A stretch of 19,399 nt of DNA, taken from an uncultured Eubacteriales bacterium. GTDB taxonomy: Bacteria; Bacillota; Clostridia; Peptostreptococcales; Anaerovoracaceae. Where the stretch lies: NCBI GenBank assembly GCA_900551415.1, contig URWB01000034.1, positions 1 through 19,399 on the forward strand, written 5' to 3'. Made by a program: the position numbers and the translations under genes. The notes under the pieces are model-generated. The model did not search any database, was not told the DNA's origin, and worked only from the letters and a program-made list of their open reading frames with translations. This document shows, piece by piece, positions 1 through 8,621 of the stretch (within the stretch, counting starts at the first letter, position 1; each line of letters begins with the position of its first letter).

Positions 1-11
1 CGATTGATCAT
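1..11 (-). CDS. 5' end of a divergent gene (partial)
   Basis: An ATG on the minus strand (positions 11-9) opens a frame reading Met-Ile-Asn before the window ends. It is preceded on that strand by AGAGGGG (20-26), 8 nt upstream of the ATG, which is a good ribosome binding site. This suggests a gene transcribed away from the PucR-family regulator, which would make it a natural regulatory target. Only three full codons are visible, so nothing can be said about the product. Confidence 0.45.
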
Positions 12-78
12 AGCATTAACCCCTCTCTGTTAAGAACAAGTCGTACCATATATATATTCCTGTTTTTACACCTTATGC

Positions 79-107
79 TTGTAATTTATTATAATATAAT
101 CTATAAT
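79..107 (+). promoter_or_regulatory. Sigma-A promoter of the PucR-family gene
   Basis: TTGTAA (79-84) and TATAAT (102-107) are separated by 17 nt, a near-consensus housekeeping promoter. Transcription would start near 114, giving a leader of about 60 nt. Further TATAAT hexamers occur at 90-95 and 95-100. A second possible start uses TGATACAAT (145-153), an extended -10 with no recognisable -35. Confidence 0.6.
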
Positions 108-108
108 A

Positions 109-126
109 TTTGTAATATCATACAAA
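109..126 (+). promoter_or_regulatory. Perfect dyad at the expected transcription start, candidate operator
   Basis: TTTGTA (109-114) and TACAAA (121-126) form a perfect inverted repeat around a 6-nt centre, directly after the -10 element at 102-107. The left arm repeats the TTGTAAT found at the -35 (79-85), 31 bp away, about three helical turns. A repressor bound here would block initiation, so autoregulation by the adjacent regulator is plausible. This is inferred from position only. Confidence 0.35.
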
Positions 127-175
127 CACTTTGGCTGTTATCTGTGATACAATCTGACTATACAGGAGGATCGTT

Positions 176-1342
176 ATGGCGCTTACCGTACGAGATCTGA
201 TGAAACTGCAATGCTTCAACTATCTGGAACTGATTGCCGGACAAAAAGGACTGGAACGTAAGGTTTCCGGCATGGGCATTGTAGACTATGAACTGATGCC
301 GGAATTCGTTGAGGAATATCTGCAAACCTTTTCTTCCGGCGACTTCGTGCTCTGCAGCTTTCTCTATCAGTACTGCCGCGAAAAGCCGGAGGAAATTCTT
401 CCAATGGTAAAAACCCTGTATCATCACGGCATTGCCGGCATCGGCTATAAGACAGTGCTCTATCCGGAGCTTCCGCAGGAGGTGCTGGATTTTGCGGACC
501 AAAACAACTTTCCGATTTTTCGCTTCGGCAGAGAGATTTATTATGAAAATCTCGTTTATGAAATTTCGGACGCGTTGCGGACAGACGATCGCAATCTGCT
601 GACCGCGGAAAACATCAGTCAAATGATCGCGGGAACCCTGCCGCCGAACCGGATTTACAGCATAGCCAAGAATCTTTCGATAGACTTCAAGGACTGGACG
701 GTTGCCGCCTATCTATCGTCAAAGGACGAGGATTTCCGCGCGCGGATGGAGCGTAGCGGCAAAAATCTGTACCTCAATCGCAATATCGGAGATAAGGCGA
801 TGCTGGTCCCCTATCACGACGGTGTTTTTATGCTTCTGACAGCCGCAAAAAATGATTCGAAGACCTTTCAGATTATTTTGGATGACGTGCTTTCCTATTT
901 GGACCTGCGCGCGCCGTTCTACTGCTGCGCCAGCCGCGTCCACAATCCATTTGAGGCACTGGATCACTGTTTAAAGGAAAGCTATAACACGTATCTGGCC
1001 TCTATCGCTGAGAGCCGCAACATTCCAAGCTATGACAAACTCGGCGTTTATGAAATTCTGGTCGGTGATTATATGTCGACGGAAATGAGCGAATATCTGC
1101 AGCGCTACTTAGGCCCCTTACTGGAACGTCAGGATTACATCGACACCGCGATCGCGCTGGTACGCGCGGGCGGCGATATCGCCAAGGCAGGCGAGCTGTT
1201 CGGCTGTCATCAAAATACCATACGCTATAAATTAGCGCGGATGCGAGAACTTGTCAACTGTGAAGCGACATCAGAACACGACTTTTTTATCAATCTCTCC
1301 CTTGCCGTCAGAATTTATCTGTTGCGGCAGGCCGCGAAATAA
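176..1342 (+). CDS. PucR-family transcriptional regulator
   Basis: A cytoplasmic DNA-binding regulator of 388 residues. Residues 1 to about 125 match the PucR N-terminal sensory domain: it opens TVRDLMKL, and a later stretch reads IAGIGYKT before a segment rich in Pro and Phe. The C-terminal helix-turn-helix (about 322-361) has the hallmark of the family, with A-x-x-LF-x-CHQNTIRYKLARM. The middle region is a weakly conserved linker (GGDEF-like CdaR type in the family). The ATG at 176 is preceded by AGGAGG (164-169) at a 6-nt spacing. Family members activate or repress purine, amino-acid or sugar-acid catabolic genes in response to a metabolite; the ligand cannot be read from the sequence. The gene stands alone and ends in a terminator. 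A divergent gene start at 11 is a likely target. Family assignment is firm, role unknown. Confidence 0.88.
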   Translation: MALTVRDLMKLQCFNYLELIAGQKGLERKVSGMGIVDYELMPEFVEEYLQTFSSGDFVLCSFLYQYCREKPEEILPMVKTLYHHGIAGIGYKTVLYPELPQEVLDFADQNNFPIFRFGREIYYENLVYEISDALRTDDRNLLTAENISQMIAGTLPPNRIYSIAKNLSIDFKDWTVAAYLSSKDEDFRARMERSGKNLYLNRNIGDKAMLVPYHDGVFMLLTAAKNDSKTFQIILDDVLSYLDLRAPFYCCASRVHNPFEALDHCLKESYNTYLASIAESRNIPSYDKLGVYEILVGDYMSTEMSEYLQRYLGPLLERQDYIDTAIALVRAGGDIAKAGELFGCHQNTIRYKLARMRELVNCEATSEHDFFINLSLAVRIYLLRQAAK

Positions 1343-1396
1343 TCGAAGTATTCCTTCATCTATAGGAGTTAAATAAGAATATATTCATTTCCACAG

Positions 1397-1470
1397 ACAA
1401 AATGAGAGCGCTTGCATGGCGGAATCAGAATCCGATATCCTGCCACGCGCGCCCTCATTTTGTTTTTTTC
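1397..1470 (+). terminator. Strong hairpin terminator between convergent genes
   Basis: ACAAAATGAG (1397-1406) pairs perfectly with CTCATTTTGT (1454-1463). The stem continues inward with GCGC pairing (1408-1411 with 1449-1452) and TGGC/GCCA (1417-1420 with 1442-1445). On the plus strand a T-rich run follows (1463-1469), so it ends the PucR-family transcript. Read on the minus strand it may also end the long operon, although the T tract there is only four bases. Confidence 0.75.
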
Positions 1471-1505
1471 TCTTTCAATCCTCGCGTCGTGAGACTTCCT
1501 TTCGT

Positions 1506-3308
1506 CTACGCTTTTTGTCCGATTCGGCGGAATTTTTCAAGATACTGTTCTTTTTGCCATTCCAGCTCCTTGTCGTAGGTCACATCACCGCCCTTGTGCA
1601 GTTCATTGAGGTAGTTGTGATGATTGCCGAGAATGGACTTATCTCTTTGACTCAAAATCAGCAGCGCGATATTGGAACATTGGTCCGCGATACGCTCCAG
1701 ATTTGTCAGAAGATCCACGAAGATCATGCCGCTCTCCATATTGCACTGTCCGAGTTTGAGACGCTCCACATGATGATTCTTCGCCGATACCACCATATCG
1801 TCGATCACTTCCTCCAGCGGCTCGATCTTTTTTGCAAGGTTATAATGGTAGCTGTCAAAAGCCTCTACGGTCATCTTCGTGATGTTCATGACAGCCTCTT
1901 TGATGATATCCATTTCGGCTTTGGCGTCCGGAGAAAGTTGAATCTTATCCACAGCGACAGATTGTGCCGCTTCCATGATATTGACCGCATGGTCACCGAT
2001 CCGTTCAAAGTTCGTATTTGCCTGCATTAAGATATTGATGCTCTGGTTGTCGTTATCGGTTTCAACATATTTCGAAAGATTCACCAAATAGCCGTCCATC
2101 GCGTCGGTGAACTGGTCTAACTGATCCTCGTTTTCGTTGATGACATCGACGCGCTTGACATCGTAGTTTTGCAGCAGCTGATAGCTGCGTCTGATATTCT
2201 TCAAAGCCACCTCACCCATGCGCGCGATCGCGTGATTACATTCGCTGAGCGCCATCGCCGGCACCTCAAAGAGTTTGACATCCGGTACCATCAGGTTTGC
2301 CTTATCCTCCGCGTCACGAGCATCCGGTTTAACGATCACAATGGACAGCTTGACCAAAAATCCTGCGAACGGAATCAACGCAATCGCCGTCACCAGATTG
2401 AATAAGGTTTGGAAGTTCGCAATGCTGCCGCTGTTTGCCACGCTTTCCCACAGATTCGGAAATCCGCCCATAGATTTTATGATGGTCATGACGATCATAA
2501 ACAGAATGGTACCGATCACGTTAAACGCGATATGCACGATTCCGACACGCTTGGCGTCCTTGGAAGAACCAATGGAACAAACCAGCGCGGTGGTCACGCA
2601 GGTGCCGAGGTTGATACCCATGATCAACGGATACACCAGATTGAAAGTCATCGCGCCCGTTACCGAAAGCGCCTGAATCATACCGACCATGGCCGAAGAA
2701 CTCTGTACGATGACGGTCATCACAAGTCCGAGCAGGATCGCAATGAGCGGATAATTGCTGAAACGCTGCATCAGGTCCAAAAAAGCCTGTGATTCCGAAA
2801 GCGGCGTAACAGCTGCTGTCATGTTCAAAAGACCGCTGAACAGGATGCCGAAGCCTGCAAAAATTTCGCCGGTCGCCATGCTCTTATTGCCCTTTACGAA
2901 CATAATCAGCACAACACCGACAATCAGCGCCAAAGGCGCCAGCGTGGAAGGTTTAAAAAAATCCATAAGCAGACTGCCGCCGGATTCAATATCCATCAAA
3001 CGAATGATCTGTGCCGTTACCGTAGTGCCGATGTTCGCGCCCATCACGATACTGACCGCTTGCTTTAAATCTAAAATATTAGCACTGATCAAGCCGACCG
3101 TCAATACAATGGTCGCGGTCGAGCTTTGAATGACCGCTGTAACCAGCATACCTGTAATGACACCCAATATCAAATTTTGGGTCGCCTTGCCGAGTACCTG
3201 CTTGAGCGCGGAGCCGGAAGCATTTTTGAGTCCGTCTCCCATGACCTCCATGCCGTATAAGAACATCGCCAGTCCGCCGAGCAGGGTAATCACCGAGAAA
3301 ATATCCAT
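1506..3308 (-). CDS. Na/Pi cotransporter family protein with C-terminal PhoU-like domain
   Basis: An integral membrane protein of 600 residues, predicted to import inorganic phosphate with sodium. The N-terminal half holds hydrophobic helices and the two inverted QSSS-type motifs of the family (QSST near 61-64 and QSSS near 202-205). After about residue 345 the protein becomes soluble and helical with two PhoU-type signatures, ERIGDHAVNI (about 435-444) and LERIADQCSNIA (about 537-548). The start is placed at 3308 because AAAGGA lies 9 nt upstream on this strand. An ATG at 3329 adds seven residues but has no ribosome binding site. It lies 44 nt after miaB and is the last gene of the operon. 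Family is clear (NptA/YjbB type); transport of phosphate specifically is inferred from the family, and the PhoU-like part may regulate the channel. Confidence 0.9.
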   Translation of the reverse strand: MDIFSVITLLGGLAMFLYGMEVMGDGLKNASGSALKQVLGKATQNLILGVITGMLVTAVIQSSTATIVLTVGLISANILDLKQAVSIVMGANIGTTVTAQIIRLMDIESGGSLLMDFFKPSTLAPLALIVGVVLIMFVKGNKSMATGEIFAGFGILFSGLLNMTAAVTPLSESQAFLDLMQRFSNYPLIAILLGLVMTVIVQSSSAMVGMIQALSVTGAMTFNLVYPLIMGINLGTCVTTALVCSIGSSKDAKRVGIVHIAFNVIGTILFMIVMTIIKSMGGFPNLWESVANSGSIANFQTLFNLVTAIALIPFAGFLVKLSIVIVKPDARDAEDKANLMVPDVKLFEVPAMALSECNHAIARMGEVALKNIRRSYQLLQNYDVKRVDVINENEDQLDQFTDAMDGYLVNLSKYVETDNDNQSINILMQANTNFERIGDHAVNIMEAAQSVAVDKIQLSPDAKAEMDIIKEAVMNITKMTVEAFDSYHYNLAKKIEPLEEVIDDMVVSAKNHHVERLKLGQCNMESGMIFVDLLTNLERIADQCSNIALLILSQRDKSILGNHHNYLNELHKGGDVTYDKELEWQKEQYLEKFRRIGQKA

Positions 3309-3352
3309 ATCGCAAATTCCTTTCTGCATCTAAACACAATCATTTCTGCCTG

Positions 3353-4699
3353 TTAGTTTTGATTTTCCAGCACGCGTCCTACCAGACTGAAGGTGTTCGC
3401 GTCCGTAATCTCCACAGCAACAATCTGTCCGATCATTTCCGGACGGCCTTCAAAATTGACCAGCTTGAAGGTTTCCGTTCGGCCGCCGTAGGTCTTGGAA
3501 TTCGTTTTGGACGGCCCATCGACAAGCACTTTTTCGACACGGCCGACATAGGCCGCGTTTTTCTCCGCGGAGATGCGGTTGATCACATCGACGAGGCGGT
3601 TAAAGCGTTCGTGTTTGACCTCCTCCGGTATCTGATCCTCAAACTTTTCGGCCGGCGTTCCTTTGCGAACGGAGTACAGGAAGGTGAACGCGGAGTCATA
3701 GCACACTTCCTCGCAGAGCGATAAAGTCTCCTCAAATTCCGCTTCTGTTTCTCCCGGAAATCCTACGATAATGTCGGTTGATATCGCCATATCCGGATCA
3801 ACGGCGCGCAGCTTCTCCACCTTTTGCAGGTAAGCTTCTCTGGTATAATGCCGGTTCATTTCCCTGAGCACCTTGCTGGAGCCCGCTTGCACCGGAAGAT
3901 GAATATAGTGACAAAGCTTTTCGCAGGTGCCGTAGGCCGCGATCAGCTTATCCGAAATATCCTTTGGATGGCTGGTCATAAAGCGAATGCGCGCGAGTCC
4001 CTCAATCTCATTGATCCGCGCGATCAAATCCGCAAAGTCCGTCTGCGTGCCGTCTGCGCTGATGCCGCGATAAGAATTAACATTCTGTCCAAGCAGCATG
4101 ACTTCCCTAACGCCGTCATTGACAAGGTTTTTGATTTCTGCCACAATATCCTCCGGCTTCCGGCTGCGTTCCCGCCCTCTCGTATATGGCACAATGCAGT
4201 AAGTACAGAAGTTATTGCAGCCGTACATGATATTGACAAACGCTTTGTGACGATAAAGTCGTTTGGCTGGCAGTCCTTCCACGATCTCACCGCCGTCCTG
4301 CCATACAGAAAGCTGCTTTTGTTTTTCCTGATAAAGCTTGTCCAAAAGCTCCGGCAGCTGATGCAGGTTATTGGTGCCAAAGATCACGTCAACCCAGGGA
4401 TATTTTGCCTTGATGGTATCGATGATGTGCTGCTGCTGCATCATACAGCCGCAGACACAAACCGTAAAATTATCGCCCAGTTCTGTTTTTTTCTTTTTGA
4501 GCTGTCCGAGCGTGCCAAAAAAACGCTTATCCGCGTTTTCCCGAATGCTGCAGGTGTTAAAGATTACAAGGTTCGCGTCCTTTCGCTCCGCCGCCGGCTG
4601 ATAGCCCTTTTCCAGCAGCATGCCCGCCAAAGTTTCCGAGTCATGCTCGTTCATTTGGCAGCCAAACGTTGTAATGTGGAATGTTTTGTTTTCTGTCAA
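3353..4699 (-). CDS. miaB: tRNA-2-methylthio-N6-dimethylallyladenosine synthase
   Basis: A radical SAM methylthiotransferase of 448 residues that converts i6A37 to ms2i6A37 in tRNAs reading UNN codons. The N-terminal domain carries the three cysteines of the auxiliary 4Fe-4S cluster (C14 in TFGCQMNEHD, C50 in NTCSIRENA, C85 in CGCMMQ). The radical SAM motif CNNFCTYC is at 161-168, followed by PYTRGRERSR, which is typical of MiaB rather than MtaB or RimO. A TRAM domain ends the protein. Translation starts at TTG: GGGAG (4707-4711) sits 7 nt upstream, and the first in-frame Met comes after the essential C14. The gene lies 39 nt after gpsA. In many clostridia miaB neighbours mutS and mutL, so this placement is different. 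Confidence 0.95.
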   Translation of the reverse strand: MTENKTFHITTFGCQMNEHDSETLAGMLLEKGYQPAAERKDANLVIFNTCSIRENADKRFFGTLGQLKKKKTELGDNFTVCVCGCMMQQQHIIDTIKAKYPWVDVIFGTNNLHQLPELLDKLYQEKQKQLSVWQDGGEIVEGLPAKRLYRHKAFVNIMYGCNNFCTYCIVPYTRGRERSRKPEDIVAEIKNLVNDGVREVMLLGQNVNSYRGISADGTQTDFADLIARINEIEGLARIRFMTSHPKDISDKLIAAYGTCEKLCHYIHLPVQAGSSKVLREMNRHYTREAYLQKVEKLRAVDPDMAISTDIIVGFPGETEAEFEETLSLCEEVCYDSAFTFLYSVRKGTPAEKFEDQIPEEVKHERFNRLVDVINRISAEKNAAYVGRVEKVLVDGPSKTNSKTYGGRTETFKLVNFEGRPEMIGQIVAVEITDANTFSLVGRVLENQN

Positions 4700-4738
4700 T
4701 GTTATTCTCCCAAATTGTTTTATGGATTCTTTTGCTGT

Positions 4739-5749
4739 TTACAAAATGATATTTTCTTTTTTGCGTTCTCTGCCCATCAGCAGTTTGACCGCGTCCATCG
4801 CGTTGACACTGCCTTGAATCATGTGGTAAATGCAGTGGGTAATCGGCATTTCTACCTGACATTTTTCCGAAAGCGCCGCGGCCGCTTCCGCGGTCGAAAG
4901 CCCTTCGACAACCATACCAACCTCCGCGACCGCCTCCGGTACAGATTTTCCCTGTCCGATCAAGATGCCGCATCTTCTGTTTCGAGAATGCATGCTGGTG
5001 CAGGTCACAATCAAATCGCCGATACCCGCCAGTCCGGCGAAGGTTTCGGCACGCGCGCCCAACGCGAGTCCCAGCCGCGTCATTTCTGTAATCCCACGGG
5101 TCATCATCGCGGCCTTCGCGTTGTCACCAAACCGCAGTCCATCTGAGATGCCGGCGCCCAGCGCGATAATATTTTTAAGCGCGCCGCCCAGTTCCACACC
5201 GATCAGATCTTCATTTGTATAAACGCGGAAACGTTCCGTACTGAATACATCTTGGACTGCTATTGCCAGGTCCGCATCTTCACTTGCGGTCACAACTGTG
5301 GTCGGCAGCGCTCTTGCCACTTCCTCCGCGTGGGAAGGACCGGAAAGCGCCGCGTATCTGACTTCCGGCAGGATTTGACGCGCCACCTCCGACAAGCGCA
5401 GCAAGCTGCCTTTTTCGATGCCCTTCGCGACGTTCACAATCGGTGTCCGCGCGTCCATACAGGCTGAAACCTGCGTAAACACGCCCCGAAAAGTCTGTGC
5501 CGGTACGGCCATCAGGAGCAAATTCTTGTCTGTGACCGCTTCTTGAAGATCATCTGTAAGGTCTAAGGTCTCCGGCAGCGGAATTTCCGGCAGATAGCGC
5601 GGATTTTGTCGAGTCCGCCGCATTTCTTCGATCTGCTCCGTTCTGCGCGCCCACAGTGTGACCTCGTGCCCCTTTTGGGTCAGCGTCATGGCTAAGGCCG
5701 TACCGAAGCTTCCGGCGCCGATGACGCCGATTTTTTTTATTTCATCCAT
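4739..5749 (-). CDS. gpsA: Glycerol-3-phosphate dehydrogenase [NAD(P)+]
   Basis: A cytosolic enzyme of 336 residues that reduces dihydroxyacetone phosphate to sn-glycerol 3-phosphate, the acceptor for phospholipid synthesis. The Rossmann motif GAGSFGTALA is at 11-20. The substrate-binding segment VAKGIEKG is near 107-114, LSGPSHAEE near 135-143, and the catalytic lysine is K192 in GGALKNIIALGAG. The FGDNAKAAMMTRG block near 207-219 is also intact. The ATG at 5749 follows GGAG with 7-nt spacing. The gene directly follows plsY, which uses the G3P made here, with a 32-nt gap. Full length with all expected motifs. Confidence 0.96.
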   Translation of the reverse strand: MDEIKKIGVIGAGSFGTALAMTLTQKGHEVTLWARRTEQIEEMRRTRQNPRYLPEIPLPETLDLTDDLQEAVTDKNLLLMAVPAQTFRGVFTQVSACMDARTPIVNVAKGIEKGSLLRLSEVARQILPEVRYAALSGPSHAEEVARALPTTVVTASEDADLAIAVQDVFSTERFRVYTNEDLIGVELGGALKNIIALGAGISDGLRFGDNAKAAMMTRGITEMTRLGLALGARAETFAGLAGIGDLIVTCTSMHSRNRRCGILIGQGKSVPEAVAEVGMVVEGLSTAEAAAALSEKCQVEMPITHCIYHMIQGSVNAMDAVKLLMGRERKKENIIL

Positions 5750-5781
5750 TATTCTTCTCCGTTTCCCCGAATGGATTTCAT

Positions 5782-6387
5782 CTATTTTTTATCTTCTTTG
5801 CTCTTAAAAATTCCCATCGGCGGTTCTTCTCCCCGCAGCAGTCTGCCGATATTGGCTCTGTGCTTGATCAAAATGATCAGCGCCATCAGCGAGCCTTCAT
5901 AGAGAAATTCCGGCTCTAAATAATAACAGACGAGCGGGAAAGTAATCGCGCCAAGTATCGAGCCAACCGACATGCGTTTACTGATGAAGAGGCCGGCCGC
6001 AACGATGGCCAGTGCCGTAAGCCCCAGCATCCAGTTGATCGCCAGCAGCGCGCCGAACGCGGTCGCGACGCCCTTTCCTCCCTTGAAGCGATAAAAGCAA
6101 GGCCAAATATGCCCGCAAAAAACCGCCACAGCACAGACCGCGCCGGTCTCATAGCCAAAGAGCATGCCCAGGCGCACCGCCAAAAATCCCTTGGCAATAT
6201 CTATCACCAAGGTAATGAAAGCCGCTTTCTTGCCGAGCACCCGCAGAACATTCGTGGTACCCGCGTTGCCGCTGCCCTCTTTTTTGATATCTACGCCGCT
6301 GAGCTTTCCTAAGATGATCGCCGGCGAGATGTTTCCGATGAGATATGCCGCGAGGATCGCGAGCACATCATATAAATTCCATTGCAT
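5782..6387 (-). CDS. plsY: Acyl-phosphate:glycerol-3-phosphate acyltransferase
   Basis: A polytopic membrane enzyme of 201 residues that transfers the acyl group from acyl-phosphate (made by PlsX) to the sn-1 position of glycerol 3-phosphate, giving lysophosphatidic acid. The three PlsY motifs are visible: the Ser-containing GNISPAIILGK (about 18-28), GSGNAGTTNVLR (38-49), and the glycine-rich GHIWPCFYRFKGGKGVATA segment. The intervening stretches are hydrophobic, fitting about five membrane helices. The start is 1 nt after the der stop codon with only a weak ribosome binding site, so translation probably depends on coupling. Together with gpsA and plsX it makes this operon a near-complete G3P acylation module. 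Confidence 0.95.
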   Translation of the reverse strand: MQWNLYDVLAILAAYLIGNISPAIILGKLSGVDIKKEGSGNAGTTNVLRVLGKKAAFITLVIDIAKGFLAVRLGMLFGYETGAVCAVAVFCGHIWPCFYRFKGGKGVATAFGALLAINWMLGLTALAIVAAGLFISKRMSVGSILGAITFPLVCYYLEPEFLYEGSLMALIILIKHRANIGRLLRGEEPPMGIFKSKEDKK

Positions 6388-6388
6388 A

Positions 6389-7714
6389 TTACTCTACAGA
6401 CTCTCCCTTTTCTCTGAATACGAATTTGATGGAGGTTCCCTCAAAACCGAAGCCCTCTCTGATCTTGTTTTCCAAATATCGCGCGTAGGAAAAATGCATC
6501 AGGTCTCTGCGGTTGATCTGGAAGCTGAACAACGGCGGCTTGACACCGACCTGCGTGACGTAATAAATCTTCAGTCGTCTGCCCTTGTCCGACGGCGGCT
6601 GTTTCATCAGAATCGCGTCCTGAATCAAGCTGTTGAGCTGTCCGGTCGGCACACGCAGCGCGCGCTTCTCAGATACGTATTCGGCCATCTCGATAACCTG
6701 ATTGATTCTCTGTTTGTCCTTTACAGAAATAAAGATGACAGGCGCATAGGACATGAACTGCATATCTGCCTCGATCAATCGTCTGAAGTCGCGCATAGTA
6801 TTGGTTTCCTTCTGAATCAGATCCCACTTGTTGACCACGACCACAATGCCCTTGCCCGCTTCGTGAGCCACACCCGCGATCTTCTTATCCTGGTCCGTCA
6901 GTCCCTCCGCTGCGTCGATCATCATCAGACAGACATCGCAGCGCTCGATGGCGGCGACCGCCCGAATCACGCTGTAACGCTCAATATCTTCGTTGACCTT
7001 TGATTTACGACGAATCCCCGCGGTGTCGATCAGCATATATTTTTTCCCGTTTTTCTCAAATGGTGTATCGATGGAATCTCTGGTCGTTCCCGCGATAGGA
7101 GAAACGATGACCCTGTTTTCGCCGAGCAGACAGTTGATCAGCGATGACTTGCCGACGTTCGGCTTGCCGATGACTGCGATCTTCGTCACATCCTCGTCAT
7201 CGTCATACCGCTCATCCGGAAAACTCGCTACGATTTCATCCAGCACATCGCCGAAATTCAGCATATTCACCGCTGAAATCGGGATCGGTTCTCCCAGTCC
7301 CAACTCATAAAAATCATAAAAATCGTCCGGCAGCTTCCACGGGGCGTCGATCTTATTGACGACTAGAATCACCTTCTTGCCGGTACGCATCAACATGCCG
7401 GCAACTTCTCTGTCCGCGTGGGTCAGACCATCTTTGCCGTCAACGATAAAAAGAATGACGTCGGCCATATCCATCGCGATCTGCGCCTGCTCACGCATCT
7501 GCGACAGAATCACGTCGGAGCTGGACGGCTCAATGCCGCCGGTATCAATCAGCGCGAAATGCACGCCGTTCCATTCTGCCTCTGCGTAGATCCTGTCACG
7601 GGTTACGCCGGGGGTATCTTCTACGATGGAAATCCTTTTGCCGACGATTTTATTGAAGAACGTAGATTTGCCGACATTGGGGCGGCCTACGATCGCTACA
7701 ATCGGTTTACTCAT
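6389..7714 (-). CDS. der: Ribosome biogenesis GTPase Der (EngA)
   Basis: A double GTPase of 441 residues needed for 50S ribosomal subunit assembly. The first G domain has GRPNVGKST (10-18), DTPGVTRDR, DTGG (57-60) and NKID (120-123). The second has GKPNVGKSS (183-191), DTAG (230-233) and NKWD (295-298). A KH-like domain (about 362-441) completes the architecture unique to Der. An acidic linker joins the two G domains. The ATG at 7714 has AGGAGG 8 nt upstream, inside the end of ftsY, and the two coding regions overlap by 8 nt, so they are translationally coupled. Confidence 0.97.
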   Translation of the reverse strand: MSKPIVAIVGRPNVGKSTFFNKIVGKRISIVEDTPGVTRDRIYAEAEWNGVHFALIDTGGIEPSSSDVILSQMREQAQIAMDMADVILFIVDGKDGLTHADREVAGMLMRTGKKVILVVNKIDAPWKLPDDFYDFYELGLGEPIPISAVNMLNFGDVLDEIVASFPDERYDDDEDVTKIAVIGKPNVGKSSLINCLLGENRVIVSPIAGTTRDSIDTPFEKNGKKYMLIDTAGIRRKSKVNEDIERYSVIRAVAAIERCDVCLMMIDAAEGLTDQDKKIAGVAHEAGKGIVVVVNKWDLIQKETNTMRDFRRLIEADMQFMSYAPVIFISVKDKQRINQVIEMAEYVSEKRALRVPTGQLNSLIQDAILMKQPPSDKGRRLKIYYVTQVGVKPPLFSFQINRRDLMHFSYARYLENKIREGFGFEGTSIKFVFREKGESVE

Positions 7715-8606
7715 TGAAAATTCCTCCTATAAACTGCTCAGGATCAAATTCCGCGAGATCTTCGATGCCTTCGCCGATGCCGATAAACTTGATCGGCATA
7801 TCGAACTCATCCGCGATGGTTACCGCGATACCACCCTTGGCGGTGCCGTCGAGCTTCGTCAGAACAATTCCTGTGATATCCGCGACCTGTCCGAACTCCT
7901 GTGCCTGTGATACCGCGTTCTTACCGGTAGTCGCGTCCAACACCAACAGAGTTTCACGTTTCGCCTGGGGATATTCTCTGGATATGACTTTATTCATCTT
8001 TTCCAGCTCATTCATCAGATTCTTTTTGTTTTGCAGCCGGCCCGCGGTGTCGCAGATCAGCACATCGATGTTCTTTGCCTTCGCCGACTGAATCGCGTCA
8101 TAGATGACCGCGGACGGGTCCGCGCCTTCCTGATGCCTGATGACATTGACGCCGTTGCGTTCTCCCCAGACCACGAGCTGTTCTGCCGCGGCAGCCCGGA
8201 ACGTATCCGCTGCCGCAAGCATGACCGTTTTCCCTTCTTTTTTGAGCTTATGCGCCAGTTTGCCGATCGAGGTCGTCTTACCGCCGCCATTGATACCGAT
8301 CATCAAAATGACCAGCGGCGTTTCCGCGCAGAGCTTCTGCGCCTCCCCCTTATCCACAACCTTTGTCATGATGCGCTGCAATGCCAGCGTGACATCTTCA
8401 CTGCGCGAAATATGCTCTTTTTTAACTGCTTCTCTGAGCTGCTCCATAATCTTCAGCGTGGTGTCCATCCCGATATCGGAGGTAATCAGGACTTCCTCCA
8501 GCTCATCCATCATGTCCTCATCGACTTGTCCGCGCAGCATAATCGTGTCAGTAATTCTCTCGGAAAGCCTGCCGAAAAAGGATTTTTTTTCTTTTAATAA
8601 TGACAT
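7707..8606 (-). CDS. ftsY: Signal recognition particle receptor FtsY
   Basis: The SRP receptor GTPase, 299 residues, which docks ribosome-nascent-chain complexes carrying Ffh to the membrane translocon. An N domain of helices (about 1-90) precedes the G domain with the P-loop GINGGGKTT (104-112), DTFRAAA (134-140), DTAGR (186-190) and TKLDG (250-254). The acidic A domain found in proteobacterial FtsY is absent; only a short basic leader (SLLKEKKSFFGRL) precedes the N domain, as is usual in Firmicutes. It follows smc with a 15-nt gap and overlaps der. Confidence 0.97.
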   Translation of the reverse strand: MSLLKEKKSFFGRLSERITDTIMLRGQVDEDMMDELEEVLITSDIGMDTTLKIMEQLREAVKKEHISRSEDVTLALQRIMTKVVDKGEAQKLCAETPLVILMIGINGGGKTTSIGKLAHKLKKEGKTVMLAAADTFRAAAAEQLVVWGERNGVNVIRHQEGADPSAVIYDAIQSAKAKNIDVLICDTAGRLQNKKNLMNELEKMNKVISREYPQAKRETLLVLDATTGKNAVSQAQEFGQVADITGIVLTKLDGTAKGGIAVTIADEFDMPIKFIGIGEGIEDLAEFDPEQFIGGIFNE

Positions 8607-8621
8607 CTCGTCCCCCTCTGT

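Noticed and set aside
1416..2030. Plus-strand open frame of 204 codons starting inside the terminator hairpin.
   Set aside because: It begins within the terminator stem and runs antisense to the PhoU-like part of the transporter. No ribosome binding site.
3824..5146. Long open frame on the plus strand (440 codons) across miaB and gpsA.
   Set aside because: It is antisense to two genes with complete family motifs, its translation is low-complexity in character and resembles no family, and it has no ribosome binding site. It is an artefact of codon bias.
6164..7003. Plus-strand open frame of 279 codons across plsY and der.
   Set aside because: Antisense to two clear genes, with no recognisable domain and no promoter or ribosome binding site.
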